A DNA stretch of 6,034 nt from Bacteroidales bacterium UBA3724 (GTDB lineage Bacteria; Bacteroidota; Bacteroidia; Bacteroidales; P3): assembly GCA_002371315.1 (NCBI GenBank), contig DFHL01000038.1:1-6034 (forward strand), written 5' to 3'. The position numbers and the translations under genes were made by a program. This document shows, in pieces, positions 1-5,130 of this stretch. The first letter of the stretch is position 1. Each line of letters begins with the position of its first letter. The notes under the pieces are model-generated. The model had not been told where the DNA came from. It saw nothing but the letters and a program-made list of their open reading frames with translations, and did no database searches.

Positions 1-234
1 TTTGCCGCTGTCCCAGTCGACGACTTGGAACATCGTGCCGGCGGGATAGCTGGCGGCCTTGCGATAATAGAGCTCGCCGTATAGCACGTGGCTGTCGGCG
101 GCGTAGGTGATCATCGTCGAGCCGTCCTTGGTGGCACCCTTGGTGAAAAGAAAATTGGTGCAGGCTTTTGTGTTGCCAAAAGGCATCATAACGGCAGCCA
201 AAGCAAAGGCTGCTATAAGTCTGTTGATTTTCAT
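1..234 (-). CDS. C69-family dipeptidase, exported (partial, N-terminus only)
   Basis: The first 78 codons of a gene whose 3' part lies beyond the left edge. The product opens with a signal peptide: MKINR, then a hydrophobic stretch at about residues 6-20, then NTKA. Immediately after comes CTNFLFTKGATKDGSTM, with Cys25. Peptidase family C69 (PepD-type dipeptidases) are Ntn-hydrolases in which the N-terminal Cys exposed by processing is the nucleophile, and the C-T-N-F start followed by TKGA-KDGST-x-x-T-Y-x-A-D-S-H is typical of the Bacteroidota members. The expected role is hydrolysis of dipeptides in the periplasm or at the surface, feeding amino acids to the cell. The ATG at 232-234 is chosen because it gives a complete signal peptide. 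It lies 27 bp after the preceding flavin-reductase-like gene with no promoter or terminator between them, so it is probably the last visible gene of the operon starting with threonine dehydrogenase. The family call is confident; substrate specificity is not visible. Confidence 0.85.
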   Translation of the reverse strand, partial: MKINRLIAAFALAAVMMPFGNTKACTNFLFTKGATKDGSTMITYAADSHVLYGELYYRKAASYPAGTMFQVVDWDSGK

Positions 235-261
235 AGGCTTTGTTATTTTAAAATCTTTGTT

Positions 262-975
262 TTACTTGATAAATTTCTTGCCGGCATCCCAGGCGCCGCC
301 AACCACGCCGCCCACGCTGCGGTAGGAAGGCATAGAGGCGTCGAAGACGATGGGCTGCAGCTTGTCGAGGTCGATGCGGCCGTCGGTCAGGATGGACGGG
401 TCGGCAATGGTGTTGACCACTTCGCCGATGACGAAGCAGCCGTCACCCTCGCGCTCGATGATTTCCACCACACGGCACTCCATCGTCAACGGATACTGGT
501 CGATGATGGGGGCGTTGATGTTCTGGCTCTTGGTGACGGTGAAGCCGGTCTGGGCAATCTTGTCGGGGACGTCGTTGGCGCTGACTGTGCCGAAGTAGTC
601 GCTCTCGGCCACATCGCGCTGGGTGGCATAGCTGAGGGTGAACTCCTTGGTGGCACGCAGGTTGGTCGTCGTGCGGTGGGGCGACAGACGGAAGCACACC
701 TGGTTGTTGTCGCACTGGCCACCCCAGGCAGCCATCATCACGTCGGGATTGCCGTTTTCGTCGTAGGTGCCAATCATCAGCGCCGGCTGGGGCGTGACAA
801 AGATCTTGGCACCCATATTGGTGCGTTCGGCCACGGGTTTCATATCCAAGGCGGCGATTTCGGCTTGCGTGCTGTCGCCGGTTGCGGCTGCGGCTTCACC
901 TTCCTTGTTGCAGCAGGCTGTGGCAAGCACCGATGCTGCAAGGGCACAAATAAGAGAAACGCGTACTTTCTTCAT
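262..975 (-). CDS. Flavin reductase-like (FMN-binding split barrel) lipoprotein
   Basis: A 237-residue protein. Residues 1-20 are a lipoprotein-type signal peptide ending in LATA before Cys21-Cys22. The lipobox is not ideal, since position -3 is Ala. Residues 23-44 are a low-complexity Ala/Gly/Ser/Thr linker. From about residue 45 the sequence fits the flavin reductase / flavoredoxin family (FMN-binding split barrel): PQPALMIGTYDENGNPD (63-78), MAAWGG (81-86), SPHRTTTNL (98-106), EFTLSY (111-116), ESDYFGTVSANDVPDK (124-139), APIIDQYPLTMECRVVEI (155-172) and GEVVNTIAD (184-192). Family members bind FMN and reduce flavin or a partner, and most I know of are cytosolic proteins of about 190 residues. 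Here a complete core starting near Met45 is preceded by an export signal, so the flavin chemistry is predicted to be extracytoplasmic; this is inference. The start at 975 is two bases after the stop of the upstream lipoprotein gene, so co-translation is likely. An internal start at Met45 would give a cytosolic form. Confidence 0.85.
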   Translation of the reverse strand: MKKVRVSLICALAASVLATACCNKEGEAAAATGDSTQAEIAALDMKPVAERTNMGAKIFVTPQPALMIGTYDENGNPDVMMAAWGGQCDNNQVCFRLSPHRTTTNLRATKEFTLSYATQRDVAESDYFGTVSANDVPDKIAQTGFTVTKSQNINAPIIDQYPLTMECRVVEIIEREGDGCFVIGEVVNTIADPSILTDGRIDLDKLQPIVFDASMPSYRSVGGVVGGAWDAGKKFIK

Positions 976-977
976 AA

Positions 978-1424
978 TTACTTCTTTTTCATTACCATCT
1001 TAAGTTCAGCCTTCTCGTTGAGTCCTATTTCAACAAAGCTATATGCTATGTCGCCGTCGAGGGTCATATCGGATTTGGTGATTTCTTCGATGTCCATATC
1101 GAAGACAATCTTCATATTCCAAGTGGAACCATCCTCGTCGGTTTCCGACTGGACAAAAGTCATCGTAAGGTCGTCATCATCGGTGATGGTATAGGTGCCG
1201 CTTACGGCTTCGCCATCCTGAGTGCAGACAACAGTATTGTCATCTTTGAAAGTCCATACGCTTCCATTAAATTCCGGGTTCAAGTACGCAGAACTTATTT
1301 CGGTAAGAACGGACGAGGTCACCTCCCAGTCGCCGAGGATTTTCTTCTCGGTCTTGCTGCACGAGGTAAAGGCAGCAATTGTCAACAGAGCGAATGCTGC
1401 TGCTAAAAATCTTCTTGCTTTCAT
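978..1424 (-). CDS. Lipocalin-like lipoprotein of unknown function
   Basis: A 148-residue protein with a clear lipoprotein signal: MKARR, a hydrophobic segment at residues 6-19, and FTSC with Cys22 as the lipidated residue. The mature part begins SKTEKKILGDWEV. A GxW-type motif near the start (GDW, 31-33), SVWTFKDDNTVV (55-66) and GTYTI (76-80) followed by acidic turns are typical of the small lipocalin-like beta-barrel lipoproteins common in Bacteroidota. A role in binding a small hydrophobic ligand is possible from the fold but is not shown. The protein is very acidic in the middle (DDDD at 82-85) and ends KMVMKKK. The gene sits 32 bp after threonine dehydrogenase and 2 bp before the flavin-reductase-like gene, so it is probably in the same transcript. 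GC in a sampled 60-base row is about 42%, far below its neighbours (about 65-70%). This suggests a fast-evolving or recently acquired gene within the operon. Confidence 0.8.
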   Translation of the reverse strand: MKARRFLAAAFALLTIAAFTSCSKTEKKILGDWEVTSSVLTEISSAYLNPEFNGSVWTFKDDNTVVCTQDGEAVSGTYTITDDDDLTMTFVQSETDEDGSTWNMKIVFDMDIEEITKSDMTLDGDIAYSFVEIGLNEKAELKMVMKKK

Positions 1425-1456
1425 TTTCGATTAGATTTTAATTGTTATTACTGAAT

Positions 1457-2404
1457 TCAAAGTAGTTTCTTCTTAAGGTTCAGAATCATATCGTCCGTCA
1501 TCTTCTCCAGGTCGTACTGCGGATTCCAGCCCCACTCGTTGCGGGCGCAGCTGTCGTCCATCTTGTTGGGCCAGCTGTCGGCAATGGCCTGCTTGATGGG
1601 TTCCGGCTCATAGACCATCTCGAAGTTAGGATAGCGCTTCTTGATGGCATTGTAGATGATTTCGGGATCGAAGCTCATCGAAGTGACGTTGAACGAGTTG
1701 CGGTGCACCAGCTTGCTGGGGTCGGCCTCCATAATGTCGATCATAGCCTTCTGGGCGTCGGGCATATACATCATATCCATATAGGTACCCTTCTTCAGCG
1801 GGCAGACGAACTTCTCGCCCTTGACGGCAGCGTAGTAGATCTCGACAGCGTAGTCCGTCGTGCCGCCGCCAGGCAGGGTCTGGTAGCTGATCAGGCCGGG
1901 GAAACGCACGCTGCGGGTGTCGACGCCGAAGCGGGTGAAATAGTAGTCGCTCAGCAGCTCGCCAGTCACCTTGGTGACGCCGTAGATGGTGTTGGGGCGC
2001 TGGATGGTGTCCTGCGGCGTGTTGTCGTGCGGGGTCGAAGGACCGAAGGCACCGATCGACGACGGCGTGAAGACGGCGCAGCCGAACAGGCGGGCCACCT
2101 CGAGGCAGTTGACCAACGAGCCGATGCCTACGTTCCAGCCCAGCATCGGGTTCAGCTCGGCCGTAGCGCTCAGGATAGCGGCCAGGTTATAGATAGTGTC
2201 GATATTGTACTGCTTCACGGCAGTGGCAATCTGCATAATCTGGGTCGAGTCGATGCGCTCCACGGGGCCACGCTCGTAGGGGTCGCCCTTCAGCGGACGC
2301 AGGTCGCTGCACACCACATTGTTGTCACCATAAATGTCTCTCAGGTTGCGTGTCAGCTCGGAACCAATCTGTCCGCCGGCACCGACGATAAGGATTTTTT
2401 TCAT
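1457..2404 (-). CDS. tdh: L-threonine 3-dehydrogenase, short-chain (SDR) type
   Basis: A 315-residue extended SDR protein. It has the Rossmann motif GAGGQIG (8-14), Asp34 after the second strand (favours NAD over NADP), NLAA (73-76), the catalytic Ser115/Ser116 in TPSSIGAFGPSTP, and YGVTK (Tyr141, Lys145). Two stretches single out threonine dehydrogenase from general sugar epimerases: RFPGLISY followed by PGGGTTDYAVEIYYAA (179-193), and DDSCARNEWGWNPQYDLEKM (283-302). It is also the usual length for this type. The reaction is NAD-dependent oxidation of L-threonine to 2-amino-3-ketobutyrate in the cytosol. The product is cleaved by Kbl, whose gene lies about 3 kb upstream on the same strand. 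Automatic pipelines often call this family simply 'NAD-dependent epimerase/dehydratase'. The ATG at 2402-2404 places the Rossmann motif at the normal distance. A canonical promoter and a structured leader lie upstream, and three genes with gaps of 32, 2 and 27 bp follow. Confidence 0.87.
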   Translation of the reverse strand: MKKILIVGAGGQIGSELTRNLRDIYGDNNVVCSDLRPLKGDPYERGPVERIDSTQIMQIATAVKQYNIDTIYNLAAILSATAELNPMLGWNVGIGSLVNCLEVARLFGCAVFTPSSIGAFGPSTPHDNTPQDTIQRPNTIYGVTKVTGELLSDYYFTRFGVDTRSVRFPGLISYQTLPGGGTTDYAVEIYYAAVKGEKFVCPLKKGTYMDMMYMPDAQKAMIDIMEADPSKLVHRNSFNVTSMSFDPEIIYNAIKKRYPNFEMVYEPEPIKQAIADSWPNKMDDSCARNEWGWNPQYDLEKMTDDMILNLKKKLL

Positions 2405-2466
2405 TGCAATTGATATTTTATTATTTTATTACTTCTTTTAGTTAATATTTTTCTCAATAATGAACA

Positions 2467-2498
2467 AAGGCTCAAACCGTTACAACGGTCATAGCCTT
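2467..2498 (-). promoter_or_regulatory. Leader hairpin upstream of tdh (inverted repeat)
   Basis: Two nested perfect inverted repeats. The outer arms are AAGGCT (2467-2472) and AGCCTT (2493-2498). The inner arms are ACCGTT (2476-2481) and AACGGT (2484-2489) around a two-base centre. They are separated by a symmetric three-by-three internal loop. The element starts only about 8-10 bases downstream of the transcription start inferred from the promoter at 2512-2542, so it would form near the 5' end of the mRNA, about 60 bases before the tdh start. On the tdh strand it is followed by TGTTCATTATT, too weak a T tract for a sure terminator. It could be an attenuator, a 5' stabiliser, or, as DNA, an operator. 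The pairing is seen directly; the role is inferred. Confidence 0.6.
2472..2492 (-). CDS. Possible six-codon leader peptide MTVVTV (speculative)
   Basis: Inside the tdh leader hairpin there is an ATG at 2490-2492 followed by ACC GTT GTA ACG GTT and TGA, reading Met-Thr-Val-Val-Thr-Val. GAAGG lies just before it, but only two bases from the ATG, closer than usual. Two of six codons specify threonine, the substrate of the downstream enzyme, and translation would disrupt the hairpin that contains the frame. Because the stem is itself a palindrome, the repeated Thr-Val codons may simply be a by-product of base pairing. No coding evidence beyond the frame itself is available. Confidence 0.2.
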   Translation of the reverse strand: MTVVTV

Positions 2499-2511
2499 CT
2501 TTTCCAAAAAA

Positions 2512-2542
2512 CAAAGATACAAAACTTGGAAATACTGACAAA
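2512..2542 (-). promoter_or_regulatory. Bacteroidota sigma-ABfr-type promoter for tdh operon
   Basis: On the minus strand TTTG (2539-2542) is followed after 19 bp by TATCTTTG (2512-2519), a full match to the -33 TTTG / -7 TAnnTTTG promoter of this phylum. Transcription would start near 2505-2508, giving a leader of about 100 bases before the tdh ATG at 2404. No other promoter of this form was found before the downstream genes at 1424, 975 and 234, in keeping with one operon. Confidence 0.8.
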
Positions 2543-2555
2543 GAAAAGGCAGACA

Positions 2556-2803
2556 GAAATTTCGTAAATCCCGTAGATTGCTCTTTTCCTGCTCGCAAGC
2601 GAGCGAAATCTTGTAAATCTTGTGAATTATTTTTCCGCCTGCTCGCAAGCGAGCGAAATCTCGTAGATCTTGTGGATTTTTTCTTTTTCTCCTGCTCGGC
2701 GTTCCGCCTCGCGAAATCTTGTAAATCTTGTAAATTATTTTCCTGCTCGCTGGCGCGAGCGAAATCCATAGATCTTATTGATTATAACGCTCGCAAAGCG
2801 AGC
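2556..2803. repeat. Tandem ~50-bp palindromic repeats (GCTCGC/GCGAGC family)
   Basis: The unit is GCTCGC, a short loop, GCGAGC, then GAAATCTTGTAAATCTTGT and an AT-rich tail ending in CCT. Copies start at 2591, 2641, 2694, 2745 and 2789 (steps of 50, 53, 51 and 44). A copy without the palindrome lies at 2556-2590. The loop is AA in the first two copies, TGGC in the fourth and AAA in the fifth. The third copy replaces the stem with GGCG-TTC-CGCC, so hairpin potential survives the change. The tail contains a 9-bp direct repeat (AAATCTTGT twice in copy 1). Neither side of the hairpin carries a run of T, so it does not look like a terminator array. On the minus strand the repeat stays open in one frame and gives the recurring peptide QDLQDFAR, which I regard as non-coding. 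Confidence 0.85.
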
Positions 2804-2847
2804 GAATTGCTGACAATTATTATGTTGCTGGTTTTATTGCTAAAAAA

Positions 2848-3065
2848 ATTGCCGGATAATTGCTGTTCAATTGCTGGTAATTGCTGTTAAACTAAAAAAT
2901 ATTGCTGGTAATTGCTGTTCAATTGCTGTTCAATTGCTGGTAATTGCTGTTAAACTAAAAAATATTGCTGGTAATTGCTGTTCAATTGCTGGTAATTGCT
3001 GTTAACTAAAAAAATATTTCTGATAATTCCCGGTCAATTACTGGTAATTCCTGTTAAAAAAAAAT
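2848..3065. repeat. Higher-order tandem repeat of ATTGCTG, helically phased
   Basis: Four units of about 52 bp: 2848-2900, 2901-2963 (63 bp, with an extra 11-bp sub-unit), 2964-3015 and a degenerate 3016-3065. Each unit is made of ATTGCTG motifs joined by GTA or TTCA and closed by a 14-bp A-rich linker such as TTAAACTAAAAAAT. Exact ATTGCTG copies start at 2859, 2870, 2880, 2901, 2911, 2922, 2933, 2943, 2964, 2974, 2985 and 2995. Near copies (one or two changes) start at 2848, 3016, 3026, 3037 and 3047. No reading frame runs the full length with a start codon. Confidence 0.9.
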
Positions 3066-3098
3066 CGCATCGCGAGCAAAATCTTATAAATTAAAGCA

Positions 3099-3131
3099 AT
3101 TCCCGCCTGCGCAACTACGCAAAGCGGGAAT
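3099..3131 (-). terminator. Hairpin downstream of the DUF308 gene, possible terminator
   Basis: ATTCCCGC (3099-3106) pairs perfectly with GCGGGAAT (3124-3131), and inside it TGCG (3108-3111) pairs with CGCA (3118-3121) around a six-base loop. It lies 27 bp after the DUF308 stop codon on that gene's strand. The following bases (TGCTTTAATTT) are only a weak T tract, so the terminator role is uncertain. The hairpin itself is clear. Confidence 0.45.
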
Positions 3132-3158
3132 CCACAAGTTCTCTGCCCTTCAAGGCGT

Positions 3159-3737
3159 TTATTTGTCGTCGATATTGATAGCCGTAGCGCTTTCCTTCAG
3201 GTCGCGCACGCGACCTTCGAGGCGTTTCAGGGCCGTGTAGGCCACAATGCGTTCCACGCCGTTGGCAAAGATGCCGATGCCCAGCAGGATGCCGAACAGG
3301 GTACCCACCTTTTCGGGATTGCACAGGGCCACAAAACCCAGCAGCAGGCTGCACAGGCCCAGCAGGGCCATCAGCCACCAGCGGTCATAGCCCGAACGCT
3401 TGTAGTCGAACGACAGCACCGACAGCGAGATGCCCTCGAACATCACCCAGATGGCGAAGACCACAATCAGCGTCTCGGCAGCCAGCAGACCGTTGGCCAG
3501 GAACATCAGGCCGACAACAATCTGGAACACCGCCAGCAGCGTCGTCGAGCCGGCATTGGGCAGATAGCGCTGCGCACGCAGGCCGAACAGCAGACCAAAC
3601 ACGCCCGTCAGCAGTATCAGCAGACCCACCAGCCAAGCCATCGTCACGAAGCTATCGCCCGGATTCAGGATGCACACCACGCCCAGCACAATCAGCAGCA
3701 GGGCACTAAGGAAAAGATATACATTTACTCGTTTCAT
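3159..3737 (-). CDS. DUF308 / HdeD-family integral membrane protein
   Basis: A 192-residue protein with six predicted membrane helices, at about residues 5-24, 30-53, 64-84, 88-108, 120-138 and 144-168, and a charged C-terminal tail (KRLEGRVRDLKES...). The pattern of paired helices, each pair starting with LxxxGxxxxxxP-like turns (LGVVCILNP at 18-26, LGFVALCNP at 133-141), is that of the DUF308/HdeD family. This includes the E. coli acid-resistance membrane protein HdeD, and the length agrees with the family. The molecular function is unknown, and a stress or acid-resistance role is inferred by homology only. The ATG at 3735-3737 is preferred to an in-frame TTG at 3780-3782. It puts a short basic N-terminus (MKRVN) directly before helix 1, and the upstream 15 codons are not membrane-like. 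No convincing TAnnTTTG promoter was found between it and the ATPase gene, so it may be read from the ATPase promoter. GC in a sampled row is about 63%, much higher than the ATPase. Confidence 0.85.
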   Translation of the reverse strand: MKRVNVYLFLSALLLIVLGVVCILNPGDSFVTMAWLVGLLILLTGVFGLLFGLRAQRYLPNAGSTTLLAVFQIVVGLMFLANGLLAAETLIVVFAIWVMFEGISLSVLSFDYKRSGYDRWWLMALLGLCSLLLGFVALCNPEKVGTLFGILLGIGIFANGVERIVAYTALKRLEGRVRDLKESATAINIDDK

Positions 3738-3761
3738 ATTGTTTTTAATTTTGTTTACTAC

Positions 3762-3773
3762 AACAACGTTGTT
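3762..3773. repeat. 12-bp perfect palindrome upstream of DUF308 gene
   Basis: AACAACGTTGTT is its own reverse complement and lies 24 bp before the ATG of the DUF308 gene. It has the look of a dimeric regulator's operator, but no regulator is encoded nearby and no promoter was recognised beside it. Confidence 0.4.
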
Positions 3774-3822
3774 ATGCCGCAATTATTGCATCAAGGCAAC
3801 TCTAATTTCGGGGGCAGAGGAC

Positions 3823-3866
3823 CCGTCGCAACAGATTTGCAACTCGTTGCGACGGATTTGCACTCC
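3823..3866. repeat. REP-like hairpin and GATTTGCA repeats, left of the ATPase gene
   Basis: CCGTCGCAAC (3823-3832) and GTTGCGACGG (3846-3855) form a perfect 10-bp inverted repeat around a 13-base loop. GATTTGCAA sits in the loop (3834-3842) and a near copy, GATTTGCAC, follows at 3855-3863. Positions 3843-3866 match 5223-5246 at 21 of 24 bases in the same orientation, so related elements bracket the ATPase gene. No T run follows on either strand, so it is not an obvious terminator. Confidence 0.7.
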
Positions 3867-3912
3867 TCAAAAAAAACAAAGAGTTATACATTCATCGCAA
3901 CTCACAATAGTG

Positions 3913-5028
3913 TTATAGTCCTTGCAGATATCGGCGGAAGAACGGGTCGCTTATGAAATAGGTACTGCCAGTTTTGTCCGCGATGCCGTCTTCAAGCAAT
4001 GTCATAATGTTTTTCTGTACCGAGGATGGCGTGTTGAGTTTGTTCTTGCGGACATATTCGTTGGAAAATATGTGCTCCCCGCTTTTTGCTAATGCCCTCA
4101 TCAGTTGTTTCTGCCCGGTAGCGTAACGGTTGAACTGTTCAAAATAGAAATCGCCTTTGAGGGCGATGATATCCAGCACACTGTTGTCGATGTCATCAGT
4201 CATAATACGCTTCTTCTTTGTTATTGTGCGCTGCCAAACGAAAGAAGCCAGAAGCTGGATATAATAGGGTATCTCTGCGGCACATTGTATCAAATACCTT
4301 GCTTCGTCGTCACCAAGTGAGATATTCTCCTTTGTGAAGCGTTTTTGTAAAAAATCTATGGTTTCGTCCTCGGGCAGTGGACCTATTTGTACGTGTAAGC
4401 CTGTATTGAAAAAAGGACGCTTCTTATTCTCAAACATCTGCGACATCATATGCGTCTTGCTACCAAGAAAGAGATAGCTAACCCCCTGCTGCTGTTGAAT
4501 GACGGAACGCAGCAATCCTTCGACACCATCTTTGCCGAAACGTGTTATCTCTTGAAATTCATCCATTACTACGACCACGTGGCCCTGACGCTTTGCCAAT
4601 TGCTCCGGGATATTGAACACTTGGGAAAGGGTATTTTGGGAGATATGGCTTTCGGAAAAGTTTATAGACAATTTTGGAGATCCGTCAACACCGAATTCGA
4701 GTGTCGGCCGGATTCTTTTTACCCATTGGGTCAAGTTCTGTGCAAAGTTTTCTATTTTTGTCAGTTTCCTTTGGGCTGCATCAATCATTAGTTCTGCTAA
4801 ACGCTCCAAGGAGAATGCCGACATTAGGTCGATATATAGGCAAGAAATACCCTGTTCCTCCAAGCGGTCTATAACTCGAAAGACAAGCGACGTTTTACCA
4901 TATCTGCGCGGGGCGAACAGGACAACATTATTGCCACCGGCAAGCGTGGAGGTTAGTAAATCCGTCTCTTTAACGCGATCGAAGAAAGCATCACCTCTTA
5001 CAATGGTGCCATAGCTGAAAGGATTCAT
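3913..5028 (-). CDS. AAA/STAND-like ATPase (archaeal-type ATPase family)
   Basis: A 371-residue protein. The N-terminal MNPFSYGTIVRGDAFFDRVKE is the usual 'F.GR..E'-like entry of the archaeal-ATPase / STAND-related P-loop family. Walker A is APRRYGKTS (39-47) with Lys45; its first Gly is replaced by Ala39, as is common in this family. Walker B is VVVVMDEFQE (151-160) with Asp156 and catalytic Glu157. A sensor-like FLGSKTHMM lies at 187-195, and the family's Pro motif is at IPYYIQLLA (253-261). Residues about 300-371 look like a winged-helix domain ending DPFFRRYLQGL. Bacteroidota genomes often hold many paralogues of such ATPases, with no established substrate; they are thought to act as signalling or DNA-linked switches. 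GC in sampled rows is about 43-48% against about 70% in kbl and tdh, and related direct repeats flank the gene. Both facts suggest a separate origin. No toxin, nuclease or protease partner is visible beside it. Confidence 0.82.
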   Translation of the reverse strand: MNPFSYGTIVRGDAFFDRVKETDLLTSTLAGGNNVVLFAPRRYGKTSLVFRVIDRLEEQGISCLYIDLMSAFSLERLAELMIDAAQRKLTKIENFAQNLTQWVKRIRPTLEFGVDGSPKLSINFSESHISQNTLSQVFNIPEQLAKRQGHVVVVMDEFQEITRFGKDGVEGLLRSVIQQQQGVSYLFLGSKTHMMSQMFENKKRPFFNTGLHVQIGPLPEDETIDFLQKRFTKENISLGDDEARYLIQCAAEIPYYIQLLASFVWQRTITKKKRIMTDDIDNSVLDIIALKGDFYFEQFNRYATGQKQLMRALAKSGEHIFSNEYVRKNKLNTPSSVQKNIMTLLEDGIADKTGSTYFISDPFFRRYLQGL

Positions 5029-5049
5029 TTTGTAGTATTTTTTTCATTG

Positions 5050-5081
5050 CAAAATTATATATTATTTTTTGATTGGACAAA
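5050..5081 (-). promoter_or_regulatory. Promoter of the ATPase gene
   Basis: On the minus strand TTTG (5078-5081) is followed after 20 bp by TAATTTTG (5050-5057), a full match to the TTTG / TAnnTTTG pattern. Transcription would start near 5043-5045, leaving a leader of only about 15 AT-rich bases before the ATG at 5026-5028, with no Shine-Dalgarno sequence. Confidence 0.65.
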
Positions 5082-5130
5082 TAAAATTACACAACATAAT
5101 TATAGACATCTAATTATAAGTATTTTACAA

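Larger units (their letters stand above)
2405..3158. other. 754-bp intergenic region made of repeats and regulatory DNA
   Basis: No supportable protein gene. From left to right it holds the AT-rich tdh leader (2405-2505), the tdh promoter (2512-2542), the GCTCGC palindrome array (2556-2803), a transition of loosely related sequence (2804-2847), the phased ATTGCTG array (2848-3065), a decayed remnant of the first family (about 3065-3092, GCGAGC then AAAATCTTATAAATT), and a hairpin at 3099-3131 just past the end of the DUF308 gene. Confidence 0.8.

Noticed and set aside
88..1194. Long plus-strand frame of 368 codons
   Set aside because: It is antisense to three genes with signal peptides and recognisable domains, is Gly/His/Val-rich as expected of an antisense GC-rich frame, and has no recognisable domain.
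1703..2413. Plus-strand frame of 236 codons
   Set aside because: It lies antisense within the threonine dehydrogenase gene, whose minus-strand frame has all expected motifs.
2401..2769. Minus-strand frame of 122 codons with repeated QDLQDFAR peptide, overlapping the tdh start by ATGA
   Set aside because: The peptide is a translation of the ~50-bp palindromic repeats, and the frame runs through the tdh promoter and leader. The ATGA overlap is taken as coincidence.
2844..3005. Plus-strand open frame through the ATTGCTG array (21-bp spacing equals seven codons)
   Set aside because: It has no ATG, arises from the repeat length, and ends at TAA 3003-3005 before the degenerate copies. The opposite strand is broken by stops.
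2556..3065. CRISPR array
   Set aside because: Whole ~50-bp units repeat with drift. There are no constant repeats separated by unique spacers of even length, and no cas genes are nearby.
3738..3782. Upstream TTG start adding 15 residues to the DUF308 protein
   Set aside because: The added residues are polar and do not extend the membrane helix. The ATG at 3735-3737 gives the normal family N-terminus.
3823..3855. Terminator of the ATPase gene
   Set aside because: The 10-bp hairpin is perfect, but on the minus strand it is followed by GGTCCTCTG rather than a T run. The T8 tract lies before it, not after, so it is listed as a REP-like repeat.
3913..5028. Part of an anti-phage defence system
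   Set aside because: STAND-like ATPases can be defence proteins, but no effector domain or partner gene is present here, and its neighbours are a metabolic gene and a DUF308 protein.
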